Below, in pieces: positions 26,416-38,974 of a stretch of 64,000 nucleotides of DNA. The DNA is from Malurus cyaneus samueli. Lineage: Eukaryota > Chordata > Aves > Passeriformes > Maluridae. A model generated the notes under the pieces. It had not been told where the DNA came from, did no database searches, and saw nothing but the letters and a program-made list of their open reading frames with translations. Every line of letters begins with the position of its first letter. The first letter of the stretch is position 1. Both the position numbers and the translations under genes were made by a program. The DNA lies in the NCBI GenBank assembly GCA_009741485.1, contig CM019217.1, positions 43,649,782-43,713,781 of the forward strand. The letters run 5' to 3'.

Positions 26416-29400
26416 ACCCATAACACATTATATTTGCTATTCAAAGTGGAAGAACAGTGCACTGATTATTTTAAGTAAACAACACCCAAAACAAATTACT
26501 AATCCTGCCAATGTGCAAGTTCTGTCTTTTTAAAGAGGTACCAAAGAGGAAACAAGTAGGTATTTTTCATTTTAGCACTAATATAAATGATTAAAAAAAA
26601 GTATCAGAAACTCATGCTAAGTGAAGGTTTTTTCCAGGGGACAAAACCAAACAAATATCTGACTCTAACAACTGTCTGACAAAGTACTACAAGGACTCTC
26701 AAAATCAGTAATTCTGAAGCTAGATCTCTGCACCCACAAGAAGCATTCATGTGGGTAATAATGATGTACTTGACCATGTCACAAACGCAATTAATCTTGC
26801 AATTCAAGATTAAATTTAGGCCTAAAACCCTGATTTACTTAGCATACTAACAGATGAGAGTGAAATAAAATATCACAGAAGAAATTAGCCATGGCTCTAT
26901 TCTCAGGTTGTATTGAATATGAGATGACTTTTTTTTCTTGGGAAATAAAATAAAACATGAAGTCCCCCTCCAATGGAACCTTCGCCTGTCCACGTACAAA
27001 CCCGATGTTGCTAGCTGCAGCTATTTTAAAGATACTACTATACAATTAAAGATTCTTTTAATTATTTTACAATTAATCATATATTAAAAGTATTTAAATT
27101 ATTTTCCAATTTTAAAGATTTGTCATAATAATTAATTCAGACAAAATGTCTTGCCATAAGCTTTTGGTTTTGCTTCATTCATTTGCAACACCATTTGATA
27201 AGTACTGGTTACACAAGAAAAACTAATTGCTCCAGGCCAACCTCCTTCAAAGACAAAAGGTGAAAGAAAATTGTGCAGGCTGAATGAAAGAACTAAATTT
27301 CTCTGGCTGCTTTCAGACTTGGCATAATTGATTGGCACGACCTGAGGGACAGATGGCCCTCAGAGACCAATATCAAGTACACCCGAATCAACCTCAAAAA
27401 ACCACAATCAACAAAAAAAAACAGCTGAAACACCTCATTCAAGACTGTTTCACAAATGCAAGCAATCTAAAAAGGAAAGCTGAAAGAACTTCAAAAGGCA
27501 TTCACATGACTGACAGAACTACAGAAACTTTACATATCTGCACACGAAGGATATGCTGGTTAGTGCATATCAATGTATTTAATAAACTACAAATTCTAAA
27601 GTGGTAGTTAGCAGGTCTGTTCAAGGCAAAAAGAACATGGAAAGATATTTTCCCTTGGAAAGAAAGGGAGAGAATAAAGAAAAGTTTTGATTTTTCCCTA
27701 AAGGGTTTTTAGAGATTGCTATCCGAAGAAGCTGGATCATCACTGACAATACCTTCAGGGACTATGCATATAGAGGCCCAAGTTAAAACACAATATTCAT
27801 CCAATATTCCCCTGAGCTCACATTCTGCTTAAAGACTTCAAAAAACAAATCAAACTTTATTCCACAGACTTTTAGAAATGCCCAAATTCTACACTGAGAT
27901 ATTACCAGTAAAATATACAAAAGCCTTGGTAAAATACAGCTATCAAATTTCAGAGTTTTGACAGCAGTCTTTCATATTCACTCTTTATGCCAATTTCGTC
28001 ATTTTAAAGTAATGCTTAGACAGATAACCAATCATCGCCAATTCATGATACACAGAAGAGTCTTTGATGGAACTACCATGTGTTCAAAAATAATGAGCTG
28101 TTTGGCTGTTACACGAAAGACCTCTTCCTCTAAAGTCTCCTTGCATCAAAATAACACATTTTGGATTTATACTCTCAGTTTTTTTGGTTGGGTTTTTTTC
28201 ACATTTTATTCCTTCCAGAAGAGGAAAATTCTGTGAAGTGAGATTACTGTAATTGCTTGCTGGTAGTTTATTTCTGCATCCATGCTAATTTTCTAAAACA
28301 AAACATGCTATATTAATTGATTTTAAAGATTTTAAGGTGAATCTCAAAGTTCAAATTAAACAGGATTACAACTCACTATCTCCATCAAATCTTACTTGAA
28401 AGAACTTGCTGGTTTTCCTCCATTAGATCAGAATGAATATGTAATATAAACTACTGAAGTAAGATAACAATATATCCTTCTTAATATAGCAGGAATCTTC
28501 CCTTAAACCTATGTTAGAATCTTTAGTGTTATTACAGACACAGTTTAAAAAAAATTTTGCTCTTAAATCATGCCAATTTTACCCTATGCTCATCAAGAAG
28601 GAAGGAAATGAAAACCTACACTTCACAGCTGCCATCGAGCTAGTTACATATTAACAGCAAGTAAAAACAAAAGCATGAAATTCAACTAACGAACACCAAA
28701 TTACAAAGTTGCCTAATTCCAACAGAAGCCTCCAGAGCACTGTATTTTTAGAAGTCTGCCATGACAGCAGTAACTAAGCATACTCTCCAGGGCTTTGTAG
28801 CATGCCATAAAACATAACTCCAGAAGCCTCTAATAAGTTACAGCACTAGAAGCGTCTTCTCTGCTGGACATTTTGGGACTTACTAATGCAGAATCATTTT
28901 AAGACACCACATTTTTTCAGGTGCAAGATGCAGAGGTAACAACAACCACAGACTATTCACATAAAGTTTTAATAGAGTTTTCCAGGAGACTAACAGAGGA
29001 ATAAGCCTTAGAGGGTCAACAAACAGGCATAGATATAATCAACATATTCATAAGGTTTAAAGGATGCAAATTTTCAGCCTCTTTACTGCTACAGCTCCCT
29101 CTGGATGGTATGGAGTGAGCTAGTCACACTATACCTTTGCAGTAGATACAGTAGCTTTGTAGCAGGCCATCTCATTCTGAGTCTAGTCCTTTAGTTCAAA
29201 TAAAATGTCCAGGTCAGCGAAAGCCAGAAGGCTGAAGACAGGGAAAGACCACTAATTGCTGCTGTTGGGAGAGTAATTACTATGTAAGAGACAAAAAAAA
29301 AAAAAGGAGCAAGCACAGAATGGAATCACCCAGCTCACTGGGGTTGCAGGCTATCAAAATGGTCAGGGCAATCCAAGGAAGAATAACTACAGAAATAAGT

Positions 29401-29510
29401 AGAAAGATAAATGACATGTCCTCAAACAAGAGGGGAAAAAAGGAGGCCCAGCATTGATATGGGAAGACTGCTCTAAAAGCTCAGTCAATACATTAGGATT
29501 CTGCCTATGT

Positions 29511-29640
29511 GTTATAGACTCATACAACATTATGAGTTGAAAGAGATCTGGAAGAGCATCTAATCCCAAGTCCTTCTGCCATGGCCAGGGACATGTCCAC
29601 TACACCATGTTGCTCAAGGCCTCACAATGGGCATTAAAAG
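29511..29640 (-). mobile_element. CR1 LINE 3'-end fragment
   Basis: About 130 bp match the reverse complement of the CR1 3' terminus: ACTCATACAACATTATGAG then GTTGAAAGAGATCTGGAAG, CCATGGCCAGGGACATGTCC and ACCATGTTGCTCAAGGCC. It is typical of the many severely 5'-truncated CR1 copies of bird genomes. Confidence 0.75.
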
Positions 29641-32600
29641 AGAGACCTCTTCAGCAATCAGAATTTTTTTTCCTGGAAAAGAAAAGAACAATTTATTACA
29701 TTTTCTGCAACCTAATGAAATTGAATTCTAAGCATACATAAATCTAAATTAATGAAGGAAGAAAATGTCTACGTAAGTAATTCCTAACACAAGTCACGCA
29801 GATAAGTTGCGAAAGTTCTGACATACTTCTCTGGATCCTTTAACCCTATCTACTCCCTAAAACTAATAAAATACATATGAAAAAGATGGTGCTAAGCTTT
29901 TGTAACCATTTACAGCAAAGCTCAAGATCATGATGTACCTTAAGACACTTCATGCCATTTCAATAAATGGACAAAGAATTTTTAAAAACACCCTGAATAC
30001 TGGATTACTACAGCCTTTCAATGGATCATAATGTGAAAAAGTTATACTCAAAAATTAAACTGTTTTATCAAAAGCATTAGGGAATTGATTCCAAAGGCGT
30101 TGCACATGTACCTCTAGGAATAGCTCATCACTGCTACAAGGCAAAAAACCCCAAAACAGTGAAACCCTGCATTCAGAACTATCAGAGGATGAAAACTGCA
30201 ATAGAGACCTGGGGTGTGTAAGGAGCTCTGCTAAGAGCTGAGGGTGTACCATCTGCTGAGGATATTTCTACAAAGGAATGCCAAAAGCTTGCTGCACAGA
30301 ACTAGGTCCCACACGCTTTCTCTGCTGATGCAAAGCTCCAGCCAGGACACACAACTTGTCCAATACCTTCAGCAACAACACCCGATTCCAAGCATCAGGC
30401 CTGCTACCCCTCACTGCACATCTGTCAGTTCCGTGGACTAGTACCTCAGTTCAGGATTGGCTGCTTTTAGCCAGCCACTGCTGTGCATTTGTACCTAACT
30501 GCAGTCCAAAAATCAACCTCCAAACTGTAAAAATACCCCAACAATTTCGTGAGTCAATTGGATGAAGGAGGAGGCTGCTTACACTGAGACAATGGGGACA
30601 GCAGAAGTTTCCTGAGCTTCAGTTAGTAGTCTCAAGCAGACTTTATTCAGCAATTTTCCAGTCACAGTATTTAAGGAGGAAAAATATATCTAAAGGGATA
30701 GAAATAAACCAAGCTGTGTCTTGAAATAATTTTCTGATAGTTAAAACAATTTTTTGTGTGTATTCTAAACAAAGAAAGCTCTCTCCTTTTAGTTATGTTG
30801 TCAAAAATCTTCAGAAGGATACAAGCCAGATTACTCAAATGCAAATACTCTTTCTCATTAACGATTTTCAAACAGTGTGCATTTCTAACATAACCATTTC
30901 CTAATACAGCATTCCCTTAATGGCTTTTTTTTTTACTGAAATTATTTCTTTCACTTTTCACATTTCAATGCTCATTAGTACAAACAATTTAATATGTATG
31001 AAGTCACTGGATTTCGACAAGTTCATTCCCAGAGGGGCAGGCTGTTGGTGTTTTTTTTTTTTAAACTAGCTACCAAATGTCAGTCAGGATGTACCCACTT
31101 CCAAATTCTCCCCTTGGTTCAATATATGAGTCAAGGGAAGAGAAAATTCTTCCTCTTACCAGCCCTAGGGTGGGGATTTAAGGAATGAAACATCAGCTAA
31201 TCCTTTCTATCTTAACTAACACTGGTCCAATGCAATGCTTAGCAGAAGAAAAAAAATTGCCAGAAACTTTCTTGGTCAGGAGTCTGTTGAAGCAACCACA
31301 GGGAACAGCACTAAATGTCAATCCTGCTCTAAAGAGATTTTGTTCAATCTTGGTTGCAGTGCAAGGTGACACCACTTTGCTCCCAGCTGGAACAGCAGCT
31401 CTGTTTTCTGTTAAACTTTCCCTTGCAATGCCTCAGAGCACTAAGGATTAACCCACAAGAAAGCAACACCATGAGAAATAAGACAAAAAACACAGTGAAA
31501 CAAACAGTTTTGAGCTGAACAATACAATGAACACCAGACTGATGGAAGGAACCAAACTGGTTGCTTTCCCAAACTATTGGACTACAGTGCTCATAGTACT
31601 ATCAATAGTTACACTAACAACCACAACATTTTGAAGTGCTTAGTATTTCAGGTCCCCATCCATTAAAAATACTGTATTATGCAGTGACAGTCCTCTAAAA
31701 CCTTTCAGTTTGAGCATATATGCTGGTCCATGCTGAATGCCAGACACTCTTCAATGTCACCAAGGACCAGTGAAACCGTTTCTGCCTCCCTTTAGCCTTT
31801 AGTAGTGTCAGCACTAAAGCTGCACCGTGCAACTCTAGCTGAGATGACCCCACTCACACTGGCTATGGCAGACAATGTGCTGGAGGGATGGGATACTCCT
31901 TATGGTTTCTGAGGGTTGTAGTTTACAGACTAATCAGCCCCCGAGTGAAAAAAGCCTCAACGTTACTCATTCCTTCAATTAACACTTAATTTAAGCCATT
32001 GCAAACCAAAATGAAAACACACATTAATTCACTTTACCTAAAACAGCACCGTTTCAAGTGTTTTGCCCAAGACACTGAAGAAAAAAAATGAAACAAAATC
32101 TAAGCTGAGTCTGTTTATACTAAGGCTACATCAGAAAGATTTCTCTTTTCCTCAGTCACAACTGTTAATGCCAAGAATAAACATCTTGTTTTGTCTAACG
32201 ATAACTGATCATAGGTAATTGAAAGCTTTGGAATCCAACAGCCAGAAAAGTATTGATAAAGAATAAAATCACATGATTTCACCTTTTCTTAGGGAAGGAA
32301 TAAGACCAAGCCTTAACTACCCTGTCAGTAAAGCTTCCACAGTTCTCTTTGACAAGGTGAGGTTGCATAAAAAATTTCTCCATTTATTAACATTGTTAAA
32401 ACAGTATTTCTCAGTCCACACCCTCTCTCTAGTTTCACACCTGTACCCAATCTAACCAAATGCAAACTTCCACATGCAAACAAACCAAATGTGAATATAA
32501 ACCCATCTAATCAAAATGCAACTTCCAACATATTTCACTTTTTCAGTGGTCCACTTCAGAGATGCACAAGCAAGCAAGAGGTAAAGAATAAGCATAAGAA

Positions 32601-35274
32601 GGCATAAACCTTTAGGAGCAACCATGCCAGTGCAAAACCAAACAATACAAAATCCAAAGGGACCTATAGCAATTCTCACTCTGTGAGCCACTGGAGAAAA
32701 TATTTCCACCAGATGCTACACAAACTAAAGATACTTGCTGTCCTTGCTTTACAGAAAAACAGGAAGAGGTTCAAGCAGTAACTCTGGGTTAGAGGGCACC
32801 AGCAAGATCCTAATCCTAATTAGGCTGGCACAAGATCTGACACATATATGAAAGTTCAGGGATTAGTGCCCTTCTCCAAACACCTGCCTGCACAAAAGCA
32901 AGCCAAAAGATGGGCCAAGGATGGAAGCTGTCAGAAGAAACCTGATCATTGTTTTTATTTGCCTTATTTCTGCACACTGATGATGTAATAAATCCTCCCT
33001 GAAAAAAGTCTAGGGTATACAGAAACCCTGTGAAGTGCAGCTTTAAACATCCAGACAAAACTGGCTTGATCTTCATTATGAATACTGAGTCAGACTTCTT
33101 TGCTTCTGCATCTCTAAGTTGGGGTGTAGCTTAATAATCACTAAAAAATGTGGAAAAAAAACTGCTTCAAGAATAGCTCCTAAACCAGTTTCCCACAATC
33201 ACAAATTCTGTAAGATGCAAAATGCTATGAGCAACCTGGCTATAACATTCTGAAATACCAATGTATGCAGGCAAAAGGCCCTGTAGCAGGCCCAGCTTGT
33301 CAAACATAAGCCTCAGTGCTGTGAATTAATAGGGAAATTTGCATCATGAAGAAGCCTGTTCTGTTCCTCCACATTATTTTCAAATGACAGTTCAGCATTT
33401 GGGATCACTCCTTTCCCTTCACTTTTTATCCATGCCCTCAGGAAACAAAGATAACGCCTCCTGGTAAAAAGCCTTAATTGCAGCATGAACTGAACTGAAC
33501 TGCTGGATTTTTAAACCTGCTTTAAGTAAGGCAGCCTGATTCTGGGTTTTAACTGCTGAACAAAGAGACCGACTCAAGTAGTTAACGATCTGGACAAGAC
33601 ACAGAGAGAAAACATATCTCTCAGCATGGCACAAGCTCTATACTGGAATGATCAAAGACAAACAACATGCAACAGAAATGGTACAATAGCTGACTTTTTT
33701 CTTCTGCTTTGTATGTTCTGACAAGAAGTTTTGTGATAGTCAGTGACTAGATTTAGAAGTTCTTAAGAAAATCTGTAAGATTGCACATCAAGAAGAATAC
33801 AAACACCAAAAGAGCTAATTTGAACTCACAGACAGAACCTGTAATCATCTTGTAAAAACGTTCAGAGAGCTTTTCATTGAAAATGCCACCTCTCCACTGT
33901 GTCAACAGAGAAGTTATTTTCAGCTAGTGAAAATGCTTTTCCCTGATATGCTGAAACATTTCCAGTCTCATCAGAAAAGCAAGGTAATGAAGAGAAGTAC
34001 TTTTAAAGACTCATAGCATCATCTAAAGAGAGGTCTTACACCAATAAGACCATATGTCAGGAGCAGGGCTCAGCTTGCAAATAAAGTTCTGGTAATAAAA
34101 CTGTTTCTTTCAACTGGAACAGTTTTATATCGGAGAACTGTTCATGTCACAATAGTAGAAATAACCATAAAATAACACTACAAATCCATAACTACAGGCC
34201 TATTACACTTCCCACAATAATAGTAACAGATGGGTTTGTAAGTGAAAGTTTTTTTGAAGATAATTCCTGGATACCTGTCATGGAGCACATTAGGCAGATT
34301 CTGCAAAACATTCCAAGGAAGACAGTCGTCAGGGTATGCCAGAGACCTGCCTGATCTATCATGTTTAAAATTCATGATGGGACGAGGCCCAAATGCAAAG
34401 TCAACAAATATCAACTCTTCATTCAGCTGTTGGTTATAACATGGAGTATGAGCAACAACAAAGAGGACCCAAGAGCAAATAATTTGCATTAAACAAAACA
34501 GTGGCACCAGGGAGTTTGGTGAACAAAGAAGGAGTTTTGGAACATATTTGTTCAAATGCTCAGTTAGCAATTTATGTGCTGGCAGAGTAAGTAGCCTGGT
34601 CTAAAACTTGTATGAATACACGAATAAGTTGAGTAATTTTACTAGGAGTTTCAGTTCCAAGTTAGTACAGAGTTAAACTAATCTGTTTCAGACAAATGAA
34701 ACATCACTGGAGGAAGAATCAGCACTTCGTTACTACCATTCTATAAAAATAAAATCCAGTTGTGCCAGATTAAATCCATGCCTGAAAACAGCACAAACAC
34801 AGTCATTTAAATCAAACCCCTTTTTCAATTCAAGCTGAGAAAAAGAGCATTTTTCTTTTAATTATTTTGATGTAGTTGTATAAATATAAAGAAATAGCTG
34901 AAGTTGACAGCACTATACATAAGACAGCAATGATATCAGAGCTATGCCTGAAGAAGATAATGTCTGTATAAATGTTCAGATGCTACCAGCAATTTTGTAT
35001 TCATTCAAATGATTCTCTGATGAAAGAACATAATGCCAAATAATTACAGGAAAAGTTGACAGTGCTGTGGTACAATCACACCACATGGTCTCATAAAGCT
35101 TGTTTGTTGATCTTGTTATCACTACTCCCATTGCAAATAAACTGATGAGTAGATGCTTTCCCACTCCCCTTAGAAGCAGCAACAAAGACAGTTCCTATAA
35201 AGTAGGAAAGAACCAGATCAATAGAACAGCAATGTTGCAACAAAGATGCCCTGCTCATCTGCAGAAAAGCCTCT

Positions 35275-35810
35275 CGTCCCCCACTCCTCTGCCCTGCTGA
35301 GGCCTCATCAGGAGCACTCTGCTCAGTTCTAGGCTCCCCAGTTCAAGAAAGACATGACCTGGAGAGGGTCCAGTGGAGGGCTATGGTGATGAGGAGACAC
35401 TAAAGCATCTCTCTTATGAGGAAACACTGAGGGAACTGGGCCTGTGCAGCCTAAAGAGGCAATGACTTTACAGAAAAGAGGGGATCTTATAAATACAAAT
35501 AGCTTAAGGGCAGGTGTCCATAGGATGAAGCCAGACTCTTTATAGTGGTGCCCAGCAACAGGACAAGGGGCAACTGGCACAAACACAAAGGTCTATCTAA
35601 ATAAGACAAAAAACTTCTTTCCTTTGAGGATGACAGAGCAGTTGGAACAGCCTGCCCAGGGAGGTCATCAACTCTCCTTCTCGGAGGTATTCCAAATCCA
35701 CCCGGACATGATCATGTGCAACCTGCTCCAGGTGAATCTGCTTTAGCAGAGAAATTGGACTAGATCTCCAGAGGCCCCTTCCAACCCCAGCCATTCCTTG
35801 ATTTTGTGGT
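35275..35810 (+). mobile_element. CR1 LINE 3' fragment, plus orientation
   Basis: The sequence follows the CR1 3' end in sense direction: CACTCTGCTCAGTTCTAGGC, GACCTGGAGAGGGTCCAGTG, TCCTTTGAGGATGACAGAGC, then TTGGACTAGATCTCCAGAGG and CCCTTCCAACCCCAGCC. It ends in ATTCCTTGATTTTGTGG, a decayed form of the CR1 terminal octamer repeat ATTCTRTG. Length is about 535 bp; the 5' end is approximate. It is opposite in orientation to MND1. Confidence 0.87.
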
Positions 35811-36309
35811 TCATGACCAATTTGCTCTTTTCTCCTGTTAAAAGTGCACTAAAAGTGCTCACAATTAAGCCACCAATAAAAGCAGAGGGGAAACACAATG
35901 GCCTAAGTTGAAACCATTGCCCCATTTACTCAGGTTGTGTATTTTAGATTTTAGCTGCCGTAACTTGTAGCTTATTATTACATGATGGCCTACATTATAT
36001 AAAAGACATAAAAACATGCTACCTCAATATTTTGAGTCCTTAAATGATGCTTAGCATCATGAATAACATGCTTTCAGCAGCAAGTAAAAGTCTCCTCAAG
36101 CTCCAACAAGACCCTCCCAAGTTTTCCTGATGTGATAGTTGGACAGTGAGAAGGTCCTACCATGTACGACAGATAATTCCTATAGTAAAACCTCTGTGTG
36201 TGGACACGTACAATTATACACACAAGAGATATAAACAAGAATGACAGGAGGATATAAGAAAAAGCAAATCCACTGAGATAAAAAAGTATTTTTCATAAAA
36301 CAGACTTAC

Positions 36310-36458
36310 CTGAGACTCTAACTCCTCCAATTTACGCTTCCTTGCATGAAGAGCTTTACTTGGAAAAGCCCAGAAATAATTGGAAGTTCCAATTCTATCA
36401 GTGTCCACCATGCCATCATCAACAAGGCTTTGGAGAATCTCTTTCACTGACATCGAGG
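36310..36458 (-). CDS. MND1: MND1 coding exon 4 (residues about 43-92)
   Basis: This 149-bp exon has a TATTATTAG acceptor and a GTAAGTCTG donor. Its first two bases complete a Thr codon from exon 3. It then encodes 49 residues from [20 protein letters not shown] to [11 protein letters not shown]. The human protein differs at only a few positions here (for example VDCERIGTSNYYWAF against [15 protein letters not shown]). It forms the second half of the winged-helix domain, whose aromatic NYFWAFPS strand is characteristic of the MND1 family, and then runs into the coiled coil. Confidence 0.98.
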
Positions 36459-38059
36459 CTAATAATAGCAAAAATATAAAATCAGAACTGCATAGCACCT
36501 GAACTATGAAATTTATGAATACCACAAGCTACCATCCGCAATCATGTGTTTTCCTCTAATGTCAGCTAGCTGGAAGATTTCACAAGGACAACATGCCCAA
36601 AGCTTCACTTGAAGGGATGAATCTCTTCGAAACCAGCAGTTTGTTCCTAAACACTGCTATTCTGCACATCTGCTACCAGATGTTTGCAAAACACTACTCA
36701 AGAGTATTGCACAAAATATATGCATATTACAGTACAATACTGAAACAAACCCATGAGAGGCACCTGAGAAATTGTCTTGCAATCTTAATTCTAAAATGAA
36801 TTAACTTGTTTAAGTTTCCTGATTGGGAGTGTAATTACATTGCACTTTTTAAAGCTTAATGAAGTATTTCATAGCAGCAGAGGCACTAAAGCCATCTGTC
36901 TACACACTCAGGAAGGACAGATTCTCATTTTGATTATATTCACTTCCAAAATAGAGTATCATTTTCACTCACAAGGATCAGTATTTCTGAACATAACTGA
37001 TAATTTCCTTGCAAACCTGTGGCATTTACGAAAATGATACCTGCTCAACAAAGCTAAGTAGATATGTTATCCTCAGGTGTTGCAGATATAAAGAATTTTG
37101 AGCTCATTTAAGGGTTTTGGTACACGATGTTTAATTTCAAGACAACAGGGGACCCCACATCTTTTGGAAGCTATAAACTGGATGCCAGCATGGGGATATT
37201 TCCACAGGTTAGTAATTATTTTCTTTTCAGAGTAACTGGCGCTTGGGTTGTGTGACTAAATGCCTTCATATGCAGAGACAGGATGAATTTGGACCGTACA
37301 AAAGTGTTAATGGTTTTAGAAACTCTACACTCAAATTACACCACAAATTACAACGAAACATATGCATTGACAAACCAATCAAGAGAGCACCACATCTCTT
37401 CAGAAGCCCAAGAATGCCTCTGTTAGCTGCTGACACAACTGAAAAACTCTGCTTTGTGATATTCACATCTGCAGTTCTCTCAGCAAGTTCATTTACTCTT
37501 GCAGTGCTACCAAGACATGCTAGCCAAGGACAGTGGCAACTACCCAAACTTTATGCTTTGCCTTCCTTTTGTCAATGAGCATAGAAGAAAAAAGAATAAG
37601 GAATATACAAAACAATCAAGAGCACAGACAAATCCTAGTTGACCTAGCCCTGAATCAATGGATCTCATCAGGAAGACTTTTATTGGAAAGACAAACTCCT
37701 TCCATTTATAGCTGTCCAGCCATTTTGGAGGGGAAAAGTTCAACAGCACTGGCCATGTATATTTGGACTAACATTTAAAAACATTTGTGACATTACAGGC
37801 AGATATTGAATACCTGAGTGCACATAATGATTTCATACACTGAAAGTCACTGCAAGTCAGGCAGATCAGAGCCTAAGAAATCTCCCATCCCATGTCACTC
37901 TTAACACTACAGCCCTGCCATTGACCAGTATCCCATTCTAGCTTCATTTTCCATTATTAAAGTTACAAACCTAAAACTGTAGCCAGGAAAATTGACACTG
38001 TAGGACCTATACCAGAAATGATTACTTGCTCAAGGGAAGTAACTTTTCTAAATACTTAC
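36459..38059 (-). other. MND1: MND1 intron 3 (1.6 kb)
   Basis: This is unique AT-rich intron sequence. Overlapping open frames of about 90-110 codons on both strands near 37,243-37,578 have no recognised similarity and look accidental. Confidence 0.7.
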
Positions 38060-38117
38060 TAATCCCTTTTTCTTTTGGAGCAATCTTCTCTAGATCTTTC
38101 AACTGGAAGACATCTTT
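38060..38117 (-). CDS. MND1: MND1 coding exon 3 (residues about 24-42)
   Basis: This 58-bp exon has a TTTTGCACAG acceptor and a GTAAGTATT donor. It starts in phase 0 and encodes KDVFQLKDLEKIAPKEKGI, ending with one base that joins exon 4 to make Thr. The human sequence is identical over these 19 residues as I recall it. It forms a central helix of the winged-helix DNA-binding domain. Confidence 0.98.
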
Positions 38118-38908
38118 CTGTGCAAAACATGAAAGACACTTCAGTTACAAATGGCAGCATCATCTAAGCTTGAGTGTTTTTTAAACTAAATCAAGGCCAA
38201 CAAAACCAAGTAGGAAATCAACTGTACATTTTGGTTTTGCTAGGGTAAGAGCCAGCATATTCCTCAATAGAAATGGAACATTCTGAAAATTAAATAATAA
38301 GAAAAATACTATTATTGCAAAAAGCCCCATTTTCTCCTTTGGTGTGCTGAAATCACTGTATTTCATTTCAGGTTAGACTATGAAGCCCTTAAGGCACACA
38401 GGGCTCAGGTTAGACTGTCAGCACAGATGCACCACATTAATCAAATACTCAAGTGTCACAGTATTTTCTTTGAAAGGTAAAACATGGTGGATTAAACACA
38501 CCACCAATAAAATTGTAGCTCAGCTTCTGGATCTCCAGGCTTCATCTCCCCAGGTCTCCTTTCCAACACTGCTCTGTTTTTCTAACGCTCAGATTTCTTC
38601 ATCCTCTCATAAAATACAGTGAGATCCTTCCTAATTTCCAGCTGTCCACTCTTATGGTAACAGACTCAAAATGAGAAGATGCACATAGGTAGCACAGGAA
38701 AAAACTAACACTACCTACGCATCTATTTAACACCACCTGCGCATCTTCATGCCTTGGCTGTACCTGGGGAGGAATGAAGTTTTGTCCCTGCACTTTGCAC
38801 CAGTGAAATGCATGCCAGGATATCGAATTCAGCTGCATCTACAGTTAAGCTCTTTTTAGGACCTGTCTTTCCACCAATTCAAATACAAAACAATTACAAG
38901 TTACTTAC
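38118..38908 (-). other. MND1: MND1 intron 2 (0.8 kb)
   Basis: Short unique intron with consensus GT and AG ends. Nothing else was recognised in it. Confidence 0.7.
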
Positions 38909-38974
38909 TGTTTCAAAAAAGATCTCCATCATGCGAGCTCTCTTCTCCTCAAAGCTCAGACCTTTTTTCTTGGA
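38909..38974 (-). CDS. MND1: MND1 coding exon 2 (residues 2-23)
   Basis: This 66-bp phase-0 exon has a CTTGTTCTAG acceptor and a GTAAGTAA donor. It encodes SKKKGLSFEEKRARMMEIFF plus ET. The human N-terminus is MSKKKGLSAEEKRTRMMEIFFET, so only two residues differ. It is the first helix of the winged-helix domain, with the basic SKKK tail conserved. Confidence 0.98.

Larger units (their letters stand above)
19515..36309 (-). other. MND1: MND1 intron 4 (16.8 kb)
   Basis: This is the largest MND1 intron in the window. It holds a 1.5 kb CR1 in minus orientation (24,902-26,415), a CR1 3'-end fragment (29,511-29,640) and a 0.5 kb CR1 in plus orientation (35,275-35,810). A 158-codon plus-strand frame at 22,213-22,689 has no recognisable domain, no supporting splice sites and overlapping frames on the other strand. 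The remaining sequence is AT-rich with nothing recognised. Confidence 0.75.

Noticed and set aside
34178..34570. 130-codon minus-strand frame in MND1 intron 4
   Set aside because: No known domain, no convincing splice sites, and composition like translated intron; treated as chance.
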